Shown: positions 1 to 9,323 of the stretch, in pieces | Layout: each line of letters begins with the position of its first letter | Position numbering within the stretch: the first letter of the stretch is position 1 | Assembly (NCBI RefSeq): GCF_042100115.1 | Contig: NC_091279.1 | Location: 496,001 to 560,000, forward strand | DNA from: Alternaria dauci | Lineage: Eukaryota > Ascomycota > Dothideomycetes > Pleosporales > Pleosporaceae | Length of the DNA stretch: 64,000 bases | Direction: 5' to 3' | Notes under the pieces: model-generated | Database searches by the model: none | Seen by the model: the letters and a program-made list of their open reading frames with translations, nothing else | Told to the model about the DNA's origin: nothing | Translations under genes and position numbers: made by a program

Positions 1-647
1 TCCTAGACGGAGTAAAGTACTTTGGGTAGTTTTGGCCTAGACGGTTGAACAAATCTAGTTGACCCAGCGTTGACTTGACGACTGTATTTATTAGTTTCAC
101 ACTCGCCATATGTTGTTTCGTGCGAGCTTACTGTCATAGTACCTGTCATCCGCAAAGTTCGTCTCATCACCTAGCGGACAGAGCCAGAATGCGCTCCAGA
201 ATGCACCGCCTTGCAGGCCCTTCTCGAGGCGAGGGATATCGATGTGTTGCTTTAGTCCACCATTCTCGAACTTATCTGCAAAGTCGCTGCCGGACTCGTT
301 GTAGATGTGGTTCTTGTATGTGCCTCGAATGAAGATCATAAGATCATTATGGCCATCTTTTAGGTAGTCAGCATTCGGCCCTGGATGTCATGATCGTGAA
401 GCTGACCAATAAGTGGATTTTCCTGCAGGATCTTTACAGCTCTTTCTTCAACTGTCAATGGCTTCCGACAGGTGTGCTTTTGGCCTGAGAACAAAGTCCG
501 GACTTCCGAGAACCATATGGTCGACGCGATTAGGAAGATGACTACAAAGAAGATAACGTCATCAACGCCCATACGCCGTCTCGAAGGTCGACGATGCGGT
601 GTATGCACATGCTTCTCGCTGACGGGGAGATCTCCTGTCTTTTCCAT
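1..647 (-). CDS. Membrane-anchored M19 (renal) dipeptidase, partial (3' part beyond left edge)
   Basis: Peptidase family M19 enzymes are zinc metallo-dipeptidases that hydrolyse dipeptides. Exons read on the minus strand are 647-407, 356-132 and 81-1, with two 50-bp introns (357-406, 82-131); phases close at both. Splicing the first intron creates the M19 signature DGHNDL, whose His and Asp belong to the metal site, followed by FIRGTYKNHIY and the family block GGAFWSAFWLCP. Residues about 28-50 form one hydrophobic segment (IFFVVIFLIASTIWF), suggesting a signal anchor with the catalytic domain outside the cytoplasm. ATG 647 is the first Met; the frame upstream opens only with TTG. The C-terminal two thirds lie outside the window. 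It is divergent from ILM1 across 218 bp. Confidence 0.85.
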
Positions 648-865
648 ACTCAACGCAGGAGGTCAGAGATGAAAAAGAAACATGGTGCAAGCTAGGCCTT
701 ATCATCAAGGTACATGTAGGTCTTGGCACGAGACACGGACGGAGTTAGGGATTTGGTCCGAAACACCACGCGACGCGGCGCTGAAAACAACATTGTCACA
801 GCCACAACCGTCTCGAGATACATCACCAGTTTCTTTAATCACCCTTCACTTCACAATCCGCAGAC
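648..865. promoter_or_regulatory. Divergent intergenic region between M19 dipeptidase and ILM1
   Basis: The two flanking genes start head-to-head, so these 218 bp must hold both promoters and 5' leaders. No specific binding site is claimed. This is inferred from gene orientation only. Confidence 0.5.
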
Positions 866-1462
866 ATGGCGATAATATCAGCAAACACCATGATACGCAG
901 TATTGCACTGTTCCACCTCACACTCGCAGTCGTCCTGCTCAAGAATCCCGCCCTGGTATCGAACCAAGGGGTTATTCTCCTGCTAGGAGAATCAATGCAA
1001 CTTGTGCGCACTCCCATTCTCTCTCTACACACTCACGTTCTCCCTGAAATTGCTAACACACGCTAGCCGACACCCCGCGACTTCAACAAAGCCTCCGCAG
1101 GAACGGCCTTCATAGCCATCCTCTTCGCCTTCATCGGCCTCTCCGACCTAACCGCCCTCTCTCTTCACGAAGATGTTTTCGATCACTTCTGGGGCCTCCA
1201 AGCACCGCTGCGCCTCCTCTTTTTCTTCGGTGTCACCGCATACTCGTACATGCTCAAGGAAGGAGGCATGTTCGCTCCCAGGGGCGTCGACTTCAGGATG
1301 AGCACCGGTGCCAATCTGAACAACAGCTTCATCTTCACATGGGGATTCATGGAGGTTTCAGCGTGGTTCTGGGTGTTCACCACGTTGAGGGAGGAGCGGT
1401 CGGCAAAAGCTACCAAGTTGGCTGAGAAGCAGGCTCGGGAAGCTGAGGTCAATACCCTATAG
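866..1462 (+). CDS. ILM1: ILM1-family (increased loss of mitochondrial DNA 1) membrane protein
   Basis: Two exons, 866-1003 and 1067-1462, separated by a 63-bp intron, give 177 residues in phase. The N-terminus (MAIISANTMIRSIALFHLTL, then AVVLLKNPALVSNQGVILLLGESM) and the segments TAFIAILFAFIGLSDLTALS, LRLLFFFGVTAYSYM and SFIFTWGFMEVSAWFWVF give about four hydrophobic helices in the pattern of the fungal Ilm1 family. The last 25 residues are a charged cytosolic-type tail rich in Lys, Glu and Ala. Yeast ILM1 was named for loss of mitochondrial DNA in mutants, and its biochemical role is not settled. The length matches the usual 170-200 residues. The start is the first ATG after the divergent promoter. 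Family assignment is from sequence recall. Confidence 0.83.
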
Positions 1463-1825
1463 GTGGATATCAGTATTTAGCCACCCTTCAGACACACCGA
1501 AATTGAACCGCCAACGCTTGATCTGCACGCAGGGACTGGCGCCCTATCGATATGCTTTCGAGAGCAGATTGGAGAGGTACCATGCTCAGTCTCCTCAGAC
1601 GTACAGAGCCGGAGGATTGCCTGTGTCTTGTGCAGATACAAACAGCTTCAACGAAGTATCGAGAACTTTTCCAATGGGATCGATATCTCCACTTTCAGGA
1701 GACTGCGGCGAGACGACGGACGTTTACGGAGAGCCACAATATACCAATGCATTGGATCAGAAGGTGTCTACCACAATCCCAAGATTATGAGAAAGAACGT
1801 CAAGGGCACCTGATAAGTGCGCAAA
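1463..1825. other. Intergenic, no gene recognised
   Basis: This stretch lies between the ILM1 stop and the 3' end of the tyrosinase relic. Short open frames on the plus strand do not resemble known proteins and have no splice-site context. Presumably it holds the ILM1 3' UTR. Confidence 0.5.
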
Positions 1826-2496
1826 GCGTTCCTCACTCGACATCCACCAAGTCCTTGAACGTGGCATCGCCTGCTAGCATCCATTATTGATGGTCAAGTC
1901 CAATGTAGCGTTCTTACCACTGTAGCCAAAGGGTGTATTGGGACCACCGATCTTGTTCAGACGTGTGTCGAGATATTTTTGTTGCCATTTCCAAAAGATG
2001 TAGTCAATTTTTCCATAATGGAGGTAGGATAGTGTATCTGCCATGTATCAATCAATCTTCCGATGACACCAGAGAGAATAGGAAGCAATTGCTTGCCACC
2101 ATTGCTCTCCACCGCGTTTCCCATGGTACCTAGGATGTCACCAATACCAAAGTGGCCGCTAGCATGAATATTTGGGGGATTGGAGCTTCTCATCTCAACT
2201 GTTCTTGCAAGACTGGTGTAACCGGGCTGTGCCAGGACTTCTTCAACCAGATTACAATCTGCAAATCTTTCGATTATCCATGGGACAAGGTCACATCTCA
2301 AGCACTGGAGAGTGGATATATTTACGGTAAAGCGAGGAGAAGCGAATGGCCCATTCGTCACATAGCTTCCACTAGTATTTCCCGTAATGTTCAAGCGGTT
2401 CTGTTCCGGCGTAGCGTGGACAGCATAGCCGTTGCCGCGGAACCCTGTGTCAGGTTGGAAGATGTCAGAGTCAAAGGCACGGGTATAGGTTTCGTT
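1826..2496 (-). pseudogene. Degenerate tyrosinase (copper type-3), 5'-truncated, frameshifted
   Basis: The minus strand encodes the second half of a fungal tyrosinase. A segment ending in FQPDTGF is followed by PWIIERFADCNLVEEVL, the CuB motif PPNIHASGHFGIG (two copper His), a clear 51-bp intron near 2026-2076, and IDYIFWKWQQKYL. Four defects are visible. (1) The CuA half is absent: two consecutive TAG codons (2497-2502) precede the homology and only about 200 bp remain before the next gene. (2) The family LHH pair is LHY. (3) After LDLTINNG the frame shifts, and the continuation LAGDATFKDLVDVE is in another frame; TAG 1874-1876 ends the first frame. (4) A TGA (1833-1835) stands where the family usually has Gly, just before GTLC. 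A functional enzyme is very unlikely. Confidence 0.85.
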
Positions 2497-2703
2497 CTAC
2501 TACTCAGCATTCAAGAAGACTCGAAGCTAGTAAGACATGAGAATACAGATTTGACATTTGAAAGTATAGCAACTAGGGCTTCTACTGCCCTAACATTCAA
2601 CCTCCGCCCGGACCGTCATTACTCGTTGCGAAACTGATATCGCATTCATCTCCAATAGCCCGCGCAGCGTGTAATCATTTCAACATGGTTCGTGGAATCG
2701 TAC

Positions 2704-3585
2704 TCAAAGCAAAAGCATCAGCATACCCGGAGTCAAAATGAAGGCTCCAAGCGTAAACGCAAAGACGTTGCCAGAAACTATAACACTTCCAGCACGAAGG
2801 TTGGCAGCAGCTCCGGTGAACTGGCTTCCAGTAGCAGTAGATGAGGTACGTTGGGTAGACGAGGTACGTTGGGTAGTTGAGGTAGCATCCTCCTCCTCGG
2901 TCGACACTCTGGAAGAAGTGGTGACCCTCGTCGTTGATGGAGCAATCCTGGATGTCGTTTCCGGTTCCAAAGTCGGAGTCGAAGGTGGGTCGGAGCCAAT
3001 CGTAGGTGTCTCTGACTGTGTAGGTACAGCTTCAACGAAAGCAGCGGTGAAGGACTCGTACACAGATTCTGCGGCGGCATCGTCCGTCGCTGTGAATGAG
3101 AAGGTTGTGTAGAATGTCGTCTCGGTAGATGTAATCTCGTACGAGCCGTCGAAGTAATAGTAGTAGTAATAATAGTAGTAATAGGTGTACGAGTAAGTGT
3201 ACCATGAGTAGTCGACAATGGTTGGGTCTGGGATTGGACTGGCAGAAGGGGCTGGTGTGATGGAAGCAGGAGGTGGATCGGACTGGTCGATACGGGGCAC
3301 TTCAGAGTACCCGTCAGGGCATGTCTCGCCTGGTAGATGGTAGTAGTCGCCTGTGCAACATGTACCCTCTGGCGGGATGCATGGAAGATCGCCTGATCAT
3401 GTTAGTCTGACCTATGATTCAGCTGAAAGGGAAGTCTTGCCTGGGCACACTGGAATCCATCCGGGAGTAATACACTCTTCGAGCTGACGAGGCGAGACGC
3501 CAGATCCTCCCTTCAGCGGTCCCGCTTTCCCAGCCAGTGCAGAGTACCCCAAGGCGCTCAGTAGTATCAGCGGGCGAGTAAGCAT
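2704..3585 (-). CDS. GPI-anchored, Ser/Thr-rich cell-surface protein with Cys-rich N-terminus and poly-Tyr tract
   Basis: Exons are 3585-3441 and 3392-2704 (277 residues). The 48-bp intron has a GC donor (GCAAGA) and AG acceptor; no GT donor gives the right phase. The signal peptide is about residues 1-18 (MLTRPLILLSALGYSALA). Residues about 40-85 hold a compact Cys cluster (eight Cys, including CCTGDYY). A run of ten Tyr follows, then a Ser/Thr-rich stalk with STQRTS repeats, and a hydrophobic C-terminus (NVFAFTLGAFILTPGMLMLLL) that fits a GPI-attachment signal. This is the architecture of covalently attached fungal wall proteins. I do not recognise the Cys-rich part as a named domain. Function is unknown; a structural or host-contact role is inference. 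Confidence 0.8.
2843..2878 (-). repeat. Two tandem 18-bp units in the GPI-protein stalk
   Basis: Two 18-bp units (2843-2860 and 2861-2878) differ at one base and encode the repeated hexapeptide STQRTS in the Ser/Thr stalk, with a partial third unit following. Such in-frame repeats can change stalk length between strains. Confidence 0.75.
3154..3183 (-). repeat. TAY trinucleotide microsatellite coding for ten tyrosines
   Basis: Thirty bases of mixed TAC/TAT codons encode ten consecutive Tyr in the GPI-anchored protein. Both synonymous codons are used, so the run is interrupted as DNA but pure as protein. Confidence 0.9.
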
Positions 3586-4969
3586 GGTTGCGGGTAGTCT
3601 ATAAACGTCTTCGAGAAACGGCTGTCAATTGTGTGCGACTAAGATATCTGCTGAGAGTTTCTGGTGAAACAGAATGAAATTTCTCACTCAGCCCTTCCAG
3701 ACTTTATACTATTAGGCCACCGAGGATATAACAAACACAGCCTGCCTGAACAGCCTCTCTTTCAGCCTTCTCTCATCGCAGAAGTCAGCCTATTCATCTC
3801 CACTTCCGCTGTCGTGCACTATAATCCTTGGCAACGTGTAGCTATCCCCAGAACTTCTCCAATAGGCCTTACTTCGGCACGCCATTTAGATGAAGTGTAG
3901 AACGCCACAAGATGGCCATTGGCGGATCAGTGGGGCATGCGAAGAATGCGAGGAAACAAGCGAAGCGTACCTTGGGGGCCAAAGCCGAGATGGCCAATCA
4001 CCTGACGTGAAGCTCGTTACACAATATTGGATGTAGTGCTGCGAGTCGTAAAAACCTCAGCCGCAGTCCTAAGACGGCAAAATCGCCCCATCGTGTACCT
4101 CGGAAAGTTTGGGTCGAAGAAGATGCGCCTTGTGCCAAGGTGGTGTGATCTTATCTTGGACATCTATGCATGCCTGCGGTGTGTTGGACGATATTAAGAG
4201 AGGCTCAATGACTGTCGAGTAGTGGCTATGGCGGCGAGGCTGGAAGAACTATATGTCGCTGGCGATGATCAGCTGGGCTTTGTTGATGCTGGTTATATTG
4301 TGATCTTCAAGACGTCTTTGTGGGGGCCGTGAGCCACCTTCGTCTTCGCGTTTGGCTCGAAGGCGCAGATAGGCAACTATCATGAAGCTGCCTACCTGAA
4401 GGGTTTCCTATTACCATTTTCTTGTCGGCGCTTCGAAACACATATTCGCGTTCATCGAATATTTGAACCAGTGGTTTCTTCGTCATAGGGGCAGTCGTGG
4501 GAAGCTCCGATATTGCTTCTGTTTTCGTGATGGGTGCGGTGGTCCCCGCACTGGCATAAGGTACCGGTGAACGTTGGGAGCAGACGCATTGCTCCGGAAG
4601 GGTTCCTCTTCAGACATGCAACTCCGTTCGCTTCCCATGAGAGATGCGGTGTCGTAGATCTACCATGAGCAAAGAGAATGTATAAGAAAATAGAGTAGAT
4701 GAGATGTTAAACGCAATAGTGGTTGTCGCATGTAGACGGTTTCGGTGATGGCGCCCTCCGAGCGATCGGGACCGCCCGCGCATTTCCATCTCGGCAGGGT
4801 CCAAGGTCACGACTCCACCATTCGCCATCGCGTGTCCCCCACTCTCGCAAACGCGCCGCTTACCCACGATCAAATGGGTTTCTTCGCAAACTCTACTCCT
4901 TCTTTCTCCGACTCAGGTGGCTACGGATGAACAGTATTACTCCTGTTGAGACGAAACACACCAGGCACC
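3586..4969. other. Intergenic, 1.38 kb, upstream regions of two divergent genes
   Basis: This region lies between the start of the GPI-anchored protein (minus) and the start of molybdenum cofactor sulfurase (plus), so it should hold both promoters. I see no protein-like frame with splice sites, no tRNA and no repeat family. Confidence 0.5.
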
Positions 4970-7507
4970 ATGGAGGAGGCAAAACAGCTTAGCTATAACA
5001 ATGCGATCGAAGAGCTTCGCGCCAAGGAGTATCCCATGCTGCAGGGTGAGTTTGCACAGTTACTTCGTTGAATGCGTTCTTATTTTTCAGATACGACTTA
5101 TCTGGATCATGCCGGCACCACGCTTTACGCCAAATCGCTAATCGAGCGCTTCTCTGCTGACATGATTGCGAACCTCTACGGCAATCCTCATTCCGCCTCC
5201 AATGCCTCCCAACTGACGACGCGGCGAATCGAAGATGTACGACTGCGCCTCTTGCAAATGTTCAATGCCGATCCTCAGGAGTTCGACGTCGTATTCGTCG
5301 CCAACGCTACTGCTGGGATAAAGCTGGTCATGGATGCCTTTCGCGATCACGACGAAGGATTCTGGTATGGCTACCACAGGGATGCGCATACAAGTTTGAT
5401 AGGGGTGCGCGAGGCAGCCAAGGAGCACCGATGCTTCGCTTCGGACAGTGAGGTCAATGACTGGATCGACAGTCAAGACGTTGGAGTTGGATCGGCACAG
5501 CTATTTGCATACCCAGCGCAGTCCAACATGAACGGACGTCGCCTGCCGTTGGAGTGGGTACACCGGATACGCACAGGGAACAGAAAGCATGTCTACACGT
5601 TGTTGGATGCTGCGGCGCTTGTCTCAACATCGCCTCTCGACCTTGGGAATCCTAACGAGGCCCCCGACTTTACCGTATTGAGCCTTTACAAAATCTTTGG
5701 CTTTCCCGATCTCGGCGCCCTGATAGTCAGGCAAGCATCAGCATCGGTATTCGACAAGAGACGCTACTTTGGTGGTGGCACTGTCGAGATGGTCGTGTGC
5801 TTGAAAGAGCAGTGGCACGCGAAGAAGGTTGACTCGCTGCACGAGAGGTTGGAGGATGGCACTCTGCCGATACATAACATCATGGCGCTTGATAGCGCAA
5901 TGGCTATCCACCAGGAGCTCTATACATCATTGGACCGAATTTCGAGGCACACTACATTCCTTGCTCGCAAGCTGTACGAAGAGCTTTCGTCGTTACGGCA
6001 CGGGAATGGTGCAGAGGTCTGCCACGTATACAAAGATCCGGCCTCCACCTATGGAGATTCGCTTACACAGGGCCCAATTGTTGCGTTCAATCTTCGCAAT
6101 CAATGCGGTGGCTGGGTTAGTAATGCAGAGGTGGAGAAGTTGGCTGCAATCAAGAACATCCAACTCAGAACCGGCGGGCTTTGCAATCCTGGTGGTGTTG
6201 CCTCGTCGCTAGGATTGGCACCTTGGGAGATGCGAGATAATTTTTCTGCCGGCCAACGATGCGGCAACGACAACGATGTCATGCGTGCGAAGCCGACCGG
6301 CATGGCACGCGTCAGCTTTGGAGCCATGAGTACCCTATCGGATGTCGACAAGCTTGTTGACTTTGTGAGCGAATTCTTCGTCCAGAAATGCCAGCCGCTA
6401 GATGTGTCTCGAATGGTGTCTGCCGCTGTAGAGCCACCAACGCAAAGTCGCTTGCACGTGGAAAGTCTATCTGTCTACCCTATCAAGAGTTGCGCAGGGT
6501 TCAGCGTACCGCCAGGTAGAGCATGGGAGGTGCGCCCAGAGGGTCTTGCGTGGGATCGTGAGTGGTGTTTGGTCCATCAAGGCACTGGAGCAGCATTGAG
6601 CCAAAAGCGCTACCCAAAGATGGCTCTCATACGTCCCAGTATTGACCTGGAAAAAGGACTGCTACGCGTGAGTTTGGCGGGCGCCCTACAGACCACCACC
6701 GATGTGCATGAGATCACCGTACCTCTTTCCGCAGATCCGCGAATGTTCACAGACGAAAGCGTATACAAAGAAGTGAGAGCTAAAGTTTGCGGCGACTCGA
6801 TTGAAGCCAAAACATACAGAGCGAGCGACATATCGTCATTCTTTACGCGGGCTCTCGGGGTGGCTTGCCACCTTGCGCGCTTTCCTACCGTTAGCAACGG
6901 GAGCGCCATATCCAGACACTCGAAAGCGCATCTGCAGAAATACCAGAAGGCGGGCGTCATGCGTGTACCCGGCGCTTTTCCAGAAACGGTTCCAGCTACG
7001 CCCGGCGCGTGCGTTTCGAAGCCAATTCTACTAGCAAATGAGAGTCCCATCCTTACTATATCACGATCGAGCCTCAACCGCCTGAATGAATTGATCAAAG
7101 CGGAGGGCGGTAAGGCGGCGCAAGCAGAGGTATTCAGAGCCAACATTGTGGTTGCGGAGAACCCAGCGTACCCGCCTGGGCTGGAAGACCCATATGCGGA
7201 AGACGACTGGCGCTACCTCCAGATTGGCCAGCAGTACTTTGAGATGCTGGGAGCGTGTCGTAGATGCCAGATGGTTTGCATTGACCAGCAAACCGCCGAA
7301 AGAAACCAGGAACCATTCGTAACGCTTTCCAAAACACGTCGTTTTGATGGTCGCGTCTACTTTGGAGAGCATACCTGCCATCTGCCCTGGGACGATGTGT
7401 CATCGCCCCTTTGGCAGAACCCGACCATCACGGTCGGCGATGCAGTAAGCCCTATCAGAGAGGATGAGATACATCAGAACGGTCACCTGCAGGCCCTTGT
7501 AGGTTGA
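4970..7507 (+). CDS. hxB: Molybdenum cofactor sulfurase (MOCOS, HxB/ABA3 type)
   Basis: This enzyme puts the terminal sulfur on the molybdenum cofactor of xanthine dehydrogenase and aldehyde oxidase-type enzymes. Exon 1 (4970-5045) joins exon 2 (5091-7507) across a 45-bp intron, giving 830 residues, normal for the family. The N-terminal class-V aminotransferase-like domain (to about residue 460) shows TYLDHAGTTLY, YGNPHSAS, the PLP lysine in SLYKIFGFPDLG (Lys226) and the persulfide-type cysteine in RTGGLCNPGG (Cys390). After a short linker come the MOSC N-terminal (SLSVYPIKSCAGFSV) and MOSC domains (GACRRCQMVCIDQQT). The mini first exon ends within the codon before TTYLDHAG, so starting at the downstream exon-2 ATG (5072, inside the intron) would be wrong. 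Confidence 0.96.
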
Positions 7508-8570
7508 GCCGCCCAGGCGGCCCGAGGGCTAACTTGCGGCCCTTGTTGGAAGGCGGCATAGCTGAAGTGCACCTCCAGACCACACGGCCGCAGCGTTCGC
7601 GCGTGGCTTCAGATGGTATGCAGCAGAAGACGGTCATTGGCCAAGTAGCTATGTACAGTGTAACAGAGATTAGACGGGCGGATCGCCGCGTACACAACCA
7701 TGAAGCAGTCGAGACGTTGAATTAGGCAACGTGATAGGCATACGCAATCCACGGGAAGGCCCATGTGTAAGCGCTGGTAGTGATGTTTCAACGGCGAACC
7801 AGAGTCAGGTGTCTGGTACGTAAAGCAGGTGGCAGATGGCATGAGACGGAAGCGCGCGCGCGCCCTCCGAAGCAGCGCAGAGATACACAGCGGCTGCAAG
7901 CAAGACATAAAATCGTCTAATGCTCCCACGAGAGGAGATGCACAGCTTGCACCCAGCTTCAATCTATTTCAAGCAACATTCGTTCATGAGGCCCGTTGAC
8001 CTGCTTGCTACCTCGCCTTGTTTCTGACGCCAACGTCTCATCAGCTCGTCTCAGATTCTCCTACCGGGCAAACTACCAGGTCGCCACGTTCAGCTTCAGG
8101 TTACGAGCCTGCCTCCCGCACAGCGACGACGCACATCACACACCCGAAGGCTACGCGGCGAATCAGGCGCAGCTTCTGGCCGGTCAGAGTCTCGAGACCT
8201 GCAGGGGCCGAACAAATCACACTTCTTGTTTCAGCGTTGGGCAGCGAATCGCATCCCTGTGGAGGTGTTCGTCTGTGCACGGGGCCTGCATATCCTAGTC
8301 CTCGGCGCTTAGAGAACGCTGGGACTCCTCTCGCCCAAAAATAACCGGAGACGACCCATACAGCGGCCAGCAACAACAGCGCATCCGCGCCAAGCTAGTG
8401 TCATAGTACATACAATAAACACTCTCGTCCCCAGGCGCCAGACAAGACCTGTCTGCTGGCCTCGCTCTCTCACTCTTCCACTTTGCTGTGGACGAAGGCA
8501 TAGCACAGCTCGCAGTGATACCCGACAAGCATCCGCGTCATTCGTTCAACACCACGGTATCTTCAACACC
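7508..8570. other. Intergenic, 1.06 kb, including probable long 5' leader
   Basis: No gene is recognised between the MOCOS stop and the ATG at 8571. The last 500 bases are rich in C and T and poor in purines, as is common for promoters and 5' UTRs of filamentous ascomycetes. An alternating GC run (gcgcgcgcgc) lies near 7852-7861. Confidence 0.5.
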
Positions 8571-9323
8571 ATGGCTGCCACCGACTCCAAACCTACGCTG
8601 TCTACCCTCAAGACTCCCATGTCTGCCACCTACCCCTCGGAACTCAGGTCGCCCATGATCACCTCTGCAACAACCCCCATCTTTGCCAACATCAAACGGG
8701 AGGATTCAGATCTCAAGACACCCATCACACCACCAACAGCCTATCTCGAGTTCCTCAAAAACCTGTCACCTGTTCTCTCAAGCCCAATGTCCACTGGTAC
8801 CAGCACCAGGTTCGTCTTTGGTGACAGCCGCCCCACTTCAGTCACATCATCGGCATCCAGTGCGTCATTCACATCGACATCGGCTCCGGCAGACAAGGCG
8901 AAGAGCAAGGATTCGCCAGCAACTTCAAGATCAAGCAGCTGCAGCAGATGCGACACTACCAAGGATGAACCGCCCATGTCTGCACCTCCAACCAAGGTCC
9001 AAACGGTCACCATCCCACCACCATCACCCTTTACACGACCCCATTCTGCGCGGACACCCCGCCTTTACATCCCACAATCACCCTATTCGCCCGCTGCAGT
9101 ACGGTCACCAGCCAGCGCAAAGTCTATCCAATCACCGTTTTCTGCCGTCTCATCGCCCAAGACCTGGGATGCGGATAAGAAGACTAGCCGCTCAAGGCGC
9201 GTTAGTGTGCGCGAAGTCGTTACACGGACAGTGACATACAGTCGCACACCAGTCGACGCAAAAGCTCCACAGTTTCCGCAAATCGACCCCGCACCCCGCG
9301 GTAAGAGGAGGAAGGTCGAGTAG
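8571..9323 (+). CDS. Conserved-looking Ser/Pro/Thr-rich protein with C-terminal basic NLS, function unknown
   Basis: A single-exon 250-residue frame starts at an ATG in a good context (CACCATGG). The protein is largely disordered, rich in Ser, Pro and Thr with many SP and TP dipeptides. A more ordered-looking segment is PTAYLEFLKNLSPVL at about residues 60-75, and a KRED motif precedes it. The end, GKRRKVE, resembles an SV40-type nuclear localisation signal, and a basic stretch SRSRRVSVREVV lies before it. This suggests a nuclear phosphoprotein, possibly a transcription-related adaptor or a target of proline-directed kinases; that is inference. I do not recognise a named family. It is convergent with ECM29 across an unusually long gap. 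Confidence 0.7.
   Translation: MAATDSKPTLSTLKTPMSATYPSELRSPMITSATTPIFANIKREDSDLKTPITPPTAYLEFLKNLSPVLSSPMSTGTSTRFVFGDSRPTSVTSSASSASFTSTSAPADKAKSKDSPATSRSSSCSRCDTTKDEPPMSAPPTKVQTVTIPPPSPFTRPHSARTPRLYIPQSPYSPAAVRSPASAKSIQSPFSAVSSPKTWDADKKTSRSRRVSVREVVTRTVTYSRTPVDAKAPQFPQIDPAPRGKRRKVE

Noticed and set aside
2738..3112. A 124-codon plus-strand Val-rich frame
   Set aside because: It is the antisense shadow of the Ser/Thr-rich GPI protein, whose signal peptide, Cys cluster and GPI signal support the minus strand.
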